Assembly: GCA_021647535.1 (NCBI GenBank)
Contig: JAKIUO010000073.1
Span: forward strand, 1-13,817
DNA length: 13,817 bases
From: Hyphomicrobiaceae bacterium
Lineage (GTDB): Bacteria > Pseudomonadota > Alphaproteobacteria > Rhizobiales > JAKIUO01
Reading direction: 5' to 3'
The notes beneath the pieces are model-generated. The model saw only the letters and a list, made by a program, of their open reading frames with translations, did not search any database and was not told where the DNA came from. A program made the position numbers and the translations under genes. Shown here one piece after another: positions 1 to 6,553 of the stretch; position 1 is the first letter of the stretch, and every line of letters begins with the position of its first letter.

Positions 1-33
1 CCTTCTTTTTGAAATTTAGAAAAGGGTGGGTTT

Positions 34-72
34 GGGAGGTCTCCTCCCAACGGGGTGCGGGACTGGTCCCGC
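34..72. other. two adjacent perfect hairpins upstream of the DUF3126 gene
   Basis: Two perfect inverted repeats lie back to back. GGGAGG at 34-39 pairs with CCTCCC at 43-48 across a 3-base loop. GCGGGAC at 57-63 pairs with GTCCCGC at 66-72 across TG, so the real loop is about 4 bases. A short T-rich tract (84-88) follows about 11 bases later. This could be the terminator of a gene to the left of the window, or structure in the leader of the DUF3126 transcript. The gap before the T tract makes a classical terminator doubtful. Confidence 0.4.
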
Positions 73-106
73 TCGCGCAGCGATTTTTAATAAAGGAAGT
101 TTTTGT

Positions 107-319
107 ATGAAAAAGGAAGAGATGGGCCGCCTTCAAGACTATATGCGCGGTGTTTTCAAGGTGAAAGGTTTGCAGATCAAAGCGCGTCCGCAAAAGGATG
201 ACAGCGCTGAAGTTTACATAGATGACGAATTTATCGGCATTATTTATCGTGATGATGAAGATGAAGACCTTTGTTATAATTTCAATATGGCCATCCTTGA
301 TTTCGACCTGGAGCAGTGA
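107..319 (+). CDS. DUF3126 family protein (small conserved alphaproteobacterial protein)
   Basis: A 70-residue acidic protein of unknown function. The sequence matches my memory of the DUF3126 family: about 70 residues, a basic N-terminal helix (MKKEEMGRLQDYMR), then a beta-rich part with EVYIDDEFIGIIYRDDEDED and a C-terminal Asp/Glu-rich end. The family is largely confined to Alphaproteobacteria and has no established role. An upstream in-frame ATG at 26 would add 27 residues of low-quality sequence that run through two hairpins. The ATG at 107 is preferred because AAAGGAAG at 92-99 gives a good ribosome binding site and the resulting length fits the family. There are no membrane segments or signal peptide, so it is probably cytoplasmic. 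It stands alone, followed by a long non-coding region. Confidence 0.85.
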   Translation: MKKEEMGRLQDYMRGVFKVKGLQIKARPQKDDSAEVYIDDEFIGIIYRDDEDEDLCYNFNMAILDFDLEQ

Positions 320-321
320 TT

Positions 322-457
322 TAGAGCAAATTGCACTCATTCCAATCAGAATGATGCAGATCAAACCTGAACCGCTCTAGCCTCTTTCAAGGTTGATATG
401 AACGGCTCGAATTATTCGCCTCATGCCATTCTATAAATGGCAAAACGGTTTGATCTG
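322..457. repeat. REP-like inverted-repeat cluster with TAGAGC/GCTCTA ends
   Basis: TAGAGC at 322-327 is mirrored by GCTCTA at 374-379. Inside these, CATTC at 338-342 pairs with GAATG at 349-353, extended by TGCA...TGCA with one bulge. A second, longer-range inverted repeat joins CAGATCAAACC at 357-367 to GGTTTGATCTG at 447-457 (11 of 11 bases). TAGAGC...GCTCTA palindromic elements are scattered through intergenic regions of many Rhizobiales genomes. The inference is therefore a dispersed REP-like element, possibly two nested or rearranged copies. It begins directly after the DUF3126 stop codon and may also act as its transcript end. Confidence 0.5.
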
Positions 458-555
458 TTTATCGGTGGTGGCCTGCGTCTTGAATGCAAAGATACCATGG
501 CTGACGATCCAACTTTGGTCGTAAACCCTTCCTCTTTTACCTTGTCATTGAAAAA

Positions 556-671
556 CGGCCGGTCTGGAGGGGGCACTCAACTAGAGAAGTAGCGCGCAAA
601 CAATGCGTTGCCCCCTCGCAAAGCGTGTTTGCGCGAGAAGTGAAGGGCTGTGGCGAATAGCCACCCCGGCC
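556..671. other. hairpin-dense block with interleaved inverted repeats (candidate structured RNA)
   Basis: Four perfect inverted repeats lie within 116 bases. GGCCGG 557-562 pairs with CCGGCC 666-671. GAGGGGGC 567-574 pairs with GCCCCCTC 610-617. CGCGCAAACA 593-602 pairs with TGTTTGCGCG 626-635. GTGGC 650-654 pairs with GCCAC 660-664. The second and third pairs interleave, so as RNA they would form a pseudoknot or exclude each other; the first pair could close the whole structure. No T tract follows, so this is not a simple terminator. I do not recognise a known riboswitch or RNA family. A 68-codon open frame starts at 603 inside the block but looks spurious. Confidence 0.4.
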
Positions 672-923
672 CCTGTAGGTTTCGAAGCCTTGGTCTCATT
701 CCTCAAAACTGCAGCAGTCAGCCTGATCTGTAATAGAAATCGTCCTTGGAATACCATCTTGGAAAATATAAAAACATATTATATTCAATGGGGTAGGTGC
801 ATATTTTAGGGGGCTGTTAATTCTATTCTGTATAAATTGTTTTATTATGTGTATTTCTTTGATTTAATGCGCCTTGTGTCAGCCTCAGGTTGGTCAGGTG
901 CCCGTTTTTTCAAGAGGTTTGTC

Positions 924-973
924 TTAATAATATTATTAAAAAACATTGACTTATATATTTTGGTGCTTATCTT
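924..973 (+). promoter_or_regulatory. candidate promoter with an adjacent 16-bp AT palindrome
   Basis: TTAATAATATTATTAA at 924-939 is a perfect 16-bp palindrome. Immediately downstream, TTGACT at 946-951 is a good -35 element. TATCTT at 968-973, after a 16-base spacer, is a passable -10 element. This would start transcription near 980 and give a leader of about 200 bases in front of the phosphate transporter. The palindrome sits where an activator or repressor dimer could bind. The elements are seen in the sequence; their use is inferred. Confidence 0.4.
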
Positions 974-1144
974 GGCCGAATTATGACGTGCACAACAGGA
1001 AGGGCCGTTTTTACACGGAGCCCGAGCTGAGAATTGATCAACAGGTGTGGGGTTGTTCGTAACCAGTTGCGGGTAGGGGGTATTCCTCAGAATTTGAAAG
1101 TGTCGACTTTTTTGTCTTTATCCGTTTGTGGTGGATACAAAAAA

Positions 1145-1183
1145 ATGAGTAAAAGTAAAAGTAAAAGTAAAAGTAAAGAGTAA
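1145..1183 (+). CDS. leader ORF of a hexanucleotide repeat, encoding a Ser-Lys repeat peptide
   Basis: An ATG at 1145 opens a 12-codon frame, MSKSKSKSKSKE, ending in TAA at 1181-1183 and followed at once by TAG. It consists of five tandem AGTAAA units (1148-1177), then GAG. A weak ribosome binding site, GTGGA, lies at 1131-1135. The frame is the same as that of the transporter starting at 1190, separated from it only by two stop codons and one TAC. It could be a translated leader peptide coupled to the transporter, or simply a simple-sequence repeat in the 5' leader that happens to be open. Copy number changes would alter leader length by six bases without changing frame. Confidence 0.35.
   Translation: MSKSKSKSKSKE
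1148..1177 (+). repeat. (AGTAAA)5 microsatellite
   Basis: Five perfect head-to-tail AGTAAA units lie immediately upstream of the transporter start. They are followed by a G and two degenerate units (AGTAAT, AGTACA), so the ancestral array was probably longer. The last AAAGAG (1175-1180) also serves as the likely ribosome binding site for the ATG at 1190. The array therefore sits inside the translation initiation region. Confidence 0.9.
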
Positions 1184-1189
1184 TAGTAC

Positions 1190-2827
1190 ATGTATAGCAG
1201 CAACCCACCCACTATTGATAATCTGTCTTCAAGCACTGACAAAGTGGCTCTTGTCGTTGAAAAAAGAGCTCTTGCAGGTCTGGGGACAGCTCGAATTTCC
1301 CAGCTCGATTTCGTGAAGTTTGCGGTCAGCCTGCTCTTTCTGGCAGGCATCATGATCTGGGTGAACAATTTTCTTGAACTTGCCGCAGGCGGGGGCACTT
1401 TTCTGGTCGTTGCCGCCATTGTCGGTGGTTATATGGCCATGAATATCGGTGCCAATGATGTTGCCAATAATGTGGGTCCAGCTGTTGGTTCTGGGGCGTT
1501 GACCATGACCGGTGCTGTTGTTCTGGCCGCTGTTTTTGAAATTAGCGGCGCTCTTGTTGCCGGGGGTGATGTGGTCGGCACGATTAAAAAGGGCATTATT
1601 GATCCCGCCCTTATTGCCGACAGTTCCACCTTTATCTGGCTTATGCTGGCCGCCCTGCTGGCTGGGGCCATCTGGCTTAATATTGCGACCATTATCGGTG
1701 CGCCTGTCTCCACCACTCATTCGATTGTCGGCGGTGTTTTGGGAGCGGGGATCGCCGCTGGTGGTTGGGAAATTGCCAATTGGGACAAGATGGCGACAAT
1801 TGCTGCCAGCTGGGTGATTTCGCCGCTGCTGGGCGGGTTGATTGCGGCCATGTTTCTTTATTTGATCACGCGGCTGATTATTGATCAGAAAAACCTGATG
1901 GGGGCGGCCAGGCAATATGTGCCTTATATTATGGCGGTCATGGCCTGGGCCTTTGCGACCTATCTGATCCTGAAGGGGCTGAAAAAAATCTGGCATGTGG
2001 ATTTTCTTACAGCCGGGTTTGCCGGACTGGTGGTCGGGGTGCTGGTGTTTGTTTTTGTCAGGCCGATGATTTCATATGCTGCCACCCGTCTTGAAAATAC
2101 GCGTGAAAGCATCAATACACTGTTTACGGTACCGCTGATCTTTTCAGCCGCTTTGTTGAGTTTTGCTCATGGTGCCAATGATGTGGCCAATGCGGTAGGG
2201 CCGCTGGCAGCGATCACTGATACATTATCCAGTCATGATGTCTCTGCAAAGGCAGCCATTCCCTTGTGGGTGATGATTGTCGGGGCGCTTGGACTGGCGG
2301 TTGGGTTGGCTCTTTATGGCCCCAAGCTCATTCGTACAGTGGGTTCGGAAATCACTCATCTTGACAAGACCCGTGCCTTTTGTGTGGCGCTGGCGGCTGC
2401 CATTACGGTGATTATCGCCTCGCAAATGGGCTTGCCGGTGAGTTCGACCCATATCGCGGTTGGCGGTGTGTTTGGAGTTGGTTTCTTGCGTGAATATTTG
2501 CAGGCCTATCGGGCTCGTATGGACCAGGAAATCAAAAACCGCATCAAGGGCGATGACCCAAAAGCAGTTGCGCAATTTCTTGAACTGTTTCAATCCTCAG
2601 CCTTTGCCGAGCAGGGGGAGATGGTCAAAGAGCTGCGTAAAAATGCTTGTGACAAACTTTATCTGGGCAAAAAAGATCGCAAGGATTTGACCAAAGTCTA
2701 CCGTGAAGAACTTGTGAAACGTTCCATGGTTATCAAAATAGCAGCAGCATGGGTGATCACTGTACCAGTATCGGGACTGATGGCCGCATTTCTATATTAC
2801 GCCATTAGAGGTATAATGTTGCCCTGA
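1190..2827 (+). CDS. inorganic phosphate transporter, PiT family
   Basis: A 545-residue polytopic inner-membrane protein that should import inorganic phosphate in symport with a cation (PiT family, Pfam PHO4). Both family signature repeats are intact: GANDVANNVGPAVGSGALT starting at residue 87, and HGANDVANAVGPLAA with its Gly at residue 328. Other conserved parts include VSTTHSIVGGVLGAG in the first half and VSSTHIAVGGVFGVG in the second. This is the longer PiT form. It has a soluble N-terminal tail of about 40 residues and a charged loop of roughly 100 residues before the last membrane segment. That loop is rich in Lys, Asp and Glu (for example KKDRKDLTKVYREELVKR) and probably faces the cytoplasm. 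The start at 1190 uses AAAGAG at 1175-1180. It leads a same-strand set with DUF4956, polyphosphate polymerase and HlyD-like genes, which makes supply of phosphate for polyphosphate its likely job here. Confidence 0.95.
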   Translation: MYSSNPPTIDNLSSSTDKVALVVEKRALAGLGTARISQLDFVKFAVSLLFLAGIMIWVNNFLELAAGGGTFLVVAAIVGGYMAMNIGANDVANNVGPAVGSGALTMTGAVVLAAVFEISGALVAGGDVVGTIKKGIIDPALIADSSTFIWLMLAALLAGAIWLNIATIIGAPVSTTHSIVGGVLGAGIAAGGWEIANWDKMATIAASWVISPLLGGLIAAMFLYLITRLIIDQKNLMGAARQYVPYIMAVMAWAFATYLILKGLKKIWHVDFLTAGFAGLVVGVLVFVFVRPMISYAATRLENTRESINTLFTVPLIFSAALLSFAHGANDVANAVGPLAAITDTLSSHDVSAKAAIPLWVMIVGALGLAVGLALYGPKLIRTVGSEITHLDKTRAFCVALAAAITVIIASQMGLPVSSTHIAVGGVFGVGFLREYLQAYRARMDQEIKNRIKGDDPKAVAQFLELFQSSAFAEQGEMVKELRKNACDKLYLGKKDRKDLTKVYREELVKRSMVIKIAAAWVITVPVSGLMAAFLYYAIRGIMLP

Positions 2828-2912
2828 CCCCGTTTATTTGCCAGCGGCCAGCTTTGGTACGCCCGCCCCGTTCACAATAACTGCCTACCTGTAAAGACGA
2901 GAGAAAATCATC

Positions 2913-3599
2913 ATGAGTTTTATAGATTATACAAGTATTATCAGGGATTTCTTGATTGATTTTACCAGTTTGTATTTTATTACATATGTCATCTTGTATC
3001 GTAAATTTCGTAATACGGAAATGTTTGTATCCTGCACCTTGTTCAATATTTTTATTCTGATCATTGTCATGTCGATCATTCGCACCGATTTCAATGTGGC
3101 GGTTGGTTTTGGCCTGTTTGCCATGCTGTCTTTGATCCAGTTACGTAGTGCCCAGTTCACCAAGACTGAAATGGCCTATCTGTTTGGCTGTGTGGCTCTG
3201 GCCGTTATCAACGGGGCCGGGATCGACGATTTGACCTTTGTGCTGATTTGCAATTTAGTCATTATATTGAGTATCTGGTTGATCGGTAGCTGGTCGCTGG
3301 AACATTCGGCCAATCTGATGACGGTAGACAATGTGCGTAAGATGTCAGTGACGCTTGATCATATTGATGAAAGCGCCATCAGCAACCGCAATCTCATGTC
3401 GGAAAATCTGTCTGAAAAGCTCGGCATGGTTGTTCAATCCTTTATCATCAAGAAAATCGATTATGTGCGCGATATTGTCGACATTGTCGTGATCTATGAA
3501 TTGCCAGGCGATGAGAAGCCTAATTTCACGGATAATGTCGGGCCAGAACCAGATTTCGGGCGGTCCCCTGACCATGCCCGCTCGGCACCAGGAGCGTGA
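2913..3599 (+). CDS. DUF4956 membrane protein, partner of a VTC-type polyphosphate polymerase
   Basis: A 228-residue membrane protein. About five hydrophobic segments lie in the first 127 residues (near 17-29, 35-56, 61-79, 86-101 and 107-127). A soluble C-terminal domain follows from about 130, ending in a Pro/Asp-rich tail. The stretch VGFGLFAMLSLIQLRS, followed by a Thr-Glu-Met-Ala-Tyr-Leu-Phe segment, is the hallmark of DUF4956. The family is recurrently found next to VTC-domain genes and is thought to form the membrane part of that system; no biochemical role is established that I know of. A ribosome binding site (GAGAG) precedes the ATG. It starts 85 bases after the transporter gene with no terminator between. 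Its stop region overlaps the next gene's earliest possible start, indicating co-transcription and probable translational coupling with the polymerase gene. Confidence 0.88.
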   Translation: MSFIDYTSIIRDFLIDFTSLYFITYVILYRKFRNTEMFVSCTLFNIFILIIVMSIIRTDFNVAVGFGLFAMLSLIQLRSAQFTKTEMAYLFGCVALAVINGAGIDDLTFVLICNLVIILSIWLIGSWSLEHSANLMTVDNVRKMSVTLDHIDESAISNRNLMSENLSEKLGMVVQSFIIKKIDYVRDIVDIVVIYELPGDEKPNFTDNVGPEPDFGRSPDHARSAPGA

Positions 3600-3601
3600 G
3601 T

Positions 3602-4558
3602 ATGCACGGATCAATACCAAAAAACAAACACGGCTGGGACAGCGCAAATGCCAGGATAAAGAAATCCTCGTCAGAACCGCAGCTAGAGGAAGTCAGCGCT
3701 CATCAGGCTGAGCAGGATGAGAGCGATATTGCCGGGTTGTTTCAGGGCTTTGAGCCCATCAGCCTTGAGCAGACCAATGCGCAGGCCCGTATGTTGTCGC
3801 GCGTTGATAATAAATATGTGGTAGACTTTGGACAGTTCGAGGCCTTTCTTGAGGCGGCCAAAGAGCATTATGCGGTGCTGGAAATCGATGGATTGCGTCA
3901 GTTCACCTATAGTTCGTGCTATTTTGATGATGATTTCGCCTGCTATTTCGAGCACCATCAGGGGCGGCGCCAGCGCTTTAAGGTGCGCACCAGAGAATAT
4001 ATAGATAGTGGCGCGCAATATTTCGAGATCAAGTTGAAAGGGTTGCGTGGCAAGACTGACAAGCACCGGACCACCTGCGATTTTCTGGTGACCCCGCGCG
4101 TTGGGGGGGAATATTTGCAGATGCTCAAAAAGATTTACCAGAAGCAATATAATAAGCCGATGTCCCTGGATCTGCGTCCCGCTTTGATGGTTGGCTATCG
4201 CCGATGTACGCTGGTCGCCAAGGCCGGTGGTGAGCGTGTCACGATTGATTACAGTCTGACTTTCGCGCAGCCGGGAGAAGAGGACAATGAAACAAGGGTT
4301 GGGAATGGTTTTATCATCATTGAAACCAAGTCGGAAAATGGTTACGGCATTGCTGATACAATATTGAAAGACCACAAGGTCAGAAAAGCCAGCAAATGCT
4401 CGAAATATTGTATTGGCGTCAATCTCATTGGGGCCGTTAGCAAAAATAATCATTTTCTGCCGACCATCAAGCGTGTGCGTGAAAATCTTGTTGCGACACC
4501 TGATATCAATTCATCCTGCGAGCAAGCAGGGGCAAACCCAAAGAGTGATCACTCATAA
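3602..4558 (+). CDS. polyphosphate polymerase domain (VTC domain) protein
   Basis: A 318-residue soluble protein with a VTC domain (Pfam PF09359). This triphosphate-tunnel fold makes polyphosphate from nucleoside triphosphate in yeast Vtc4. After a charged N-terminal tail of about 60 residues come the expected tunnel elements: RVDNKYVV (Lys71), SCYFDD (105-110), RFKVRTREY (Arg125, Lys127, Arg129, Arg131), FEIKLKG (Glu142, Lys144), KTDKHR (Lys154, Arg156), GYRR (198-201), ERVTIDY (Arg212, Asp216), IIIETKS (Glu241, Lys243) and KCSKYCIG (Lys265, Lys268). The alternating basic residues and the late Glu fit a phosphate tunnel with a metal ligand, so the enzyme looks intact. A GTG at 3596 overlaps the previous stop, but AGGAG at 3590-3594 is only one base away from it. 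The same site is seven bases from the ATG at 3602, so that start is chosen. No SPX domain is present, unlike yeast Vtc4. Bacterial products are assumed, not shown, to be polyphosphate. Confidence 0.9.
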   Translation: MHGSIPKNKHGWDSANARIKKSSSEPQLEEVSAHQAEQDESDIAGLFQGFEPISLEQTNAQARMLSRVDNKYVVDFGQFEAFLEAAKEHYAVLEIDGLRQFTYSSCYFDDDFACYFEHHQGRRQRFKVRTREYIDSGAQYFEIKLKGLRGKTDKHRTTCDFLVTPRVGGEYLQMLKKIYQKQYNKPMSLDLRPALMVGYRRCTLVAKAGGERVTIDYSLTFAQPGEEDNETRVGNGFIIIETKSENGYGIADTILKDHKVRKASKCSKYCIGVNLIGAVSKNNHFLPTIKRVRENLVATPDINSSCEQAGANPKSDHS

Positions 4559-4595
4559 TCGCCTTTGTCGTGCTGAGTATCGTGAGGAATAAGCC

Positions 4596-5879
4596 ATGAG
4601 AAAAATAGATGTAATTGTACTGGCAGTGGGTATTCTGGCCGCGATTGGCTGGGTGAGCTATTCGGGCAAGGATGGTTTCAAGGGTAGCAATGCGATGATT
4701 GTGGCACGTTCCATTACCATTGCCTCGACCATTGACGGTCAGATTGACAATCAGCCCCCGCCAGTTGGCTCGCGCGTGAGTTCAAAGCAATTGCTGGTTC
4801 ACATACAGAATAACCGCATTGATCGCTCCCGACTGGTGGAGTTTAAAAGTCAGATCGATTATCTGCAGCGCGAAATCGAGAGTGCGAAGGGCCAGCAGCG
4901 AGAAGTTTCGACTTTGCTGGAGCAGTTTAAAAAACGCGCGAAGATCTATTCGCGCTGGATGCTCAGCGACATAAAACTGCGTCGCGCCGTCAAGCAGAAA
5001 AGGCTGGATGTCGCCAAGAAGCGTAGTGAGTTGCGGGCGCGTGAAGTCAATCAGGCTGAATTGCTGTTTCGCAAGAAGATCACCAGCCGCGTCAATGTAC
5101 GAGTGGCCCGCACCAAGGCCGAGATCGCCCGTAATGAAGTGGGGTTGACAGAGGCACAATTCCAGCGTGCCAGCCTGTTGTTGCGTTCTTTGCAAAGCGA
5201 AGGCGTGTTTTTTGAAAATGGCGACACCAGCTATTGGGCTAAAATGGTCGATACGCTGAATGTACGTTCTCTGGATAATAAGAGCCGGATTGCTCAGCTT
5301 GAAGCGCAGCTGGTGCGTACGAAATTGCAGGAAAAAGTGGAAGGCATCCGTATTAAATCAAGCTATACGGAAGAGCACCGCGCCCCGTTTAGAGGTATTA
5401 TCAACGCTTCTTTTGTCAATAAGGGCAGTAAGGTCACGTCAGGAACCAGTCTTGTGCAGCTGCTGGATTGTACGCAACCAGTGGTGATTATTCCCATTCC
5501 CGAACACAGGATTGGCGCGTTTTCGGTGGGCATGAAAGTCAGCGTTTACCCGATTGATTCAGATGACAAGCTGATGGGAACCATTAAATATATATCGAGC
5601 GGCGCGTTGATCGGCCATGACAAAACCATCCAGATGCAGCAAAATCAGCTGCTCAATGGTAATCGAGCCATTGTCAGTCTGGATCATGGAATACCGGATA
5701 AGGAAGGTAAGCTCTCTTGCGAAACATCCCGGAAAGCTGTGGTGATTATTCATAACAGATCGCAATCGAAGGGGGGAAGCTGGCTGAGCTCTTTACTGGG
5801 ACTAGATCCTGCCAAAAAAGAGATGAAGGTCTCCAAGCCGGTTTCTTCTCCAGTTGTCGTCCCTGCTGGAAAATCCTGA
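4596..5879 (+). CDS. HlyD-family membrane-fusion (periplasmic adaptor) protein
   Basis: A 427-residue protein built like a membrane-fusion protein. It has one N-terminal membrane anchor (about residues 4-22). A first lipoyl half-motif (about 36-77, containing STIDGQIDNQPPPVGSRVSS) is followed by a long charged coiled-coil hairpin (about 80-255). The second lipoyl half (about 263-292, APFRGIINASFVNKGSKV) leads into a beta-barrel region ending near residue 380, and the C-terminus is a Pro/Ser/Val-rich tail. Family members bridge an inner-membrane exporter or synthase to the outer membrane. No transporter, synthase of the glycosyltransferase type or outer-membrane channel lies beside it. Its partner in this operon would have to be the DUF4956/VTC pair or a distant protein. 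It begins 37 bases after the polymerase gene, with GAGGAA at 4582-4587 as ribosome binding site. The final residues are polar and not part of the recognised fold. Confidence 0.85.
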   Translation: MRKIDVIVLAVGILAAIGWVSYSGKDGFKGSNAMIVARSITIASTIDGQIDNQPPPVGSRVSSKQLLVHIQNNRIDRSRLVEFKSQIDYLQREIESAKGQQREVSTLLEQFKKRAKIYSRWMLSDIKLRRAVKQKRLDVAKKRSELRAREVNQAELLFRKKITSRVNVRVARTKAEIARNEVGLTEAQFQRASLLLRSLQSEGVFFENGDTSYWAKMVDTLNVRSLDNKSRIAQLEAQLVRTKLQEKVEGIRIKSSYTEEHRAPFRGIINASFVNKGSKVTSGTSLVQLLDCTQPVVIIPIPEHRIGAFSVGMKVSVYPIDSDDKLMGTIKYISSGALIGHDKTIQMQQNQLLNGNRAIVSLDHGIPDKEGKLSCETSRKAVVIIHNRSQSKGGSWLSSLLGLDPAKKEMKVSKPVSSPVVVPAGKS

Positions 5880-6033
5880 GCCCCGTATATCTCCACACTT
5901 TTTCGAGGTGTTGAAAAAAACTTACGCTGGCGAAACGAATTTCACGTGTGATCAACAGAAAAATGATCCCTATAGCCCCTTCTGGCAAGATCTGCTATCC
6001 TCCTCGTCAAATCAAAATTGCGGGGGATAAATC

Positions 6034-6504
6034 ATGAATGCAATTCGCGCTTTTTACAGCTTTTCGGGCCGCATTGGCCGACGCGGTTTCTGGGCCGGGA
6101 TCCTTATTGTTCTTGGCCTTGGGTCGGCGGCAACGGTGGGCCTGCGCCCCGATATCTTGTCGAGCGATCCGTTTACCGCATTACTCAACAACTGGAACAA
6201 TATGGGCGCGCGCGACATTGCCGTTTATATCGCCATGCTGTTTCCCGCCATGGCCCTTGTCACCCAGCGCCTGCATGACCGCAACAAATCGGGACTGGTC
6301 GCCGCCCTGTTCTGGGCCCCGGCGCTCATTCAGTCCGCCACTCTGGTGGTGCCGATGGCCGGTGATTATATGGACACCATGATGCAAGGCTATAACTGGC
6401 TGGCCGTGTGGCTTGGCGGCGTTGGCACCTGGTTCTTCGTCGAACTCGGCTTTTACGGCCCCCGCGAGCCCAACAAATACGGCATAGATCCACGCACGGA
6501 TTAA
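6034..6504 (+). CDS. DUF805 family inner-membrane protein
   Basis: A 156-residue polytopic membrane protein of unknown function. DUF805 signatures are clear: FSGRIGRRGFW at residues 10-20, QRLHDRNKSG at 78-87 between membrane segments, and a C-terminal GPREPNKYGIDP at 142-152. About four hydrophobic segments are visible (near 20-36, 62-77, 87-107 and 121-141). The ribosome binding site GCGGGGGA lies just before the ATG. It is separated from the HlyD-like gene by 154 bases and from the next gene by about 50 bases, so it may begin a new transcript. The DUF805 family includes E. coli YhaH and YhaI; no function is established. Confidence 0.88.
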   Translation: MNAIRAFYSFSGRIGRRGFWAGILIVLGLGSAATVGLRPDILSSDPFTALLNNWNNMGARDIAVYIAMLFPAMALVTQRLHDRNKSGLVAALFWAPALIQSATLVVPMAGDYMDTMMQGYNWLAVWLGGVGTWFFVELGFYGPREPNKYGIDPRTD

Positions 6505-6553
6505 TGACCTGATTTTCAAATAGCTATTTCTTTTTTTGGAGAGGGGAGCGGAA

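Larger units (their letters stand above)
458..1144. other. long non-coding region between the DUF3126 gene and the phosphate transporter
   Basis: I see no convincing gene here. The region holds the hairpin-dense block at 556-671. From about 760 it becomes AT-rich, with a candidate promoter at 946-973 and a leader of roughly 160-200 bases up to the transporter. The leader includes a purine-rich stretch around 1015-1080 and a T run at 1108-1113. No PhoB box of convincing quality is visible, although CTGTATAAATTG around 828-839 is a distant match. Confidence 0.5.

Noticed and set aside
603..809. 68-codon open frame in the region before the phosphate transporter
   Set aside because: It starts inside the interleaved hairpin block, has no good ribosome binding site, and its translation has no recognisable pattern.
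828..846. Possible PhoB box upstream of the phosphate transporter
   Set aside because: CTGTATAAATTG followed by T-rich sequence matches the Pho consensus at only about half the positions, and the second TGTCA repeat is missing.
1019..1046. TPP riboswitch-like CTGAGA near the transporter leader
   Set aside because: Only the short CTGAGA string matches; the other conserved TPP elements (CCTGAT and the GG-rich 3' part) are absent, and the downstream gene is unrelated to thiamine.
1148..1189. CRISPR-like array
   Set aside because: It is a simple hexanucleotide tandem repeat without spacers; no cas gene is present in the window.
3596..3601. GTG start at 3596 for the polyphosphate polymerase gene
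   Set aside because: The Shine-Dalgarno AGGAG at 3590-3594 is only one base from this GTG but seven from the ATG at 3602.
5892..5916. Terminator after the HlyD-like gene
   Set aside because: The CACAC...GTGTTG pairing is short and interrupted, and no T tract follows it on the + strand.
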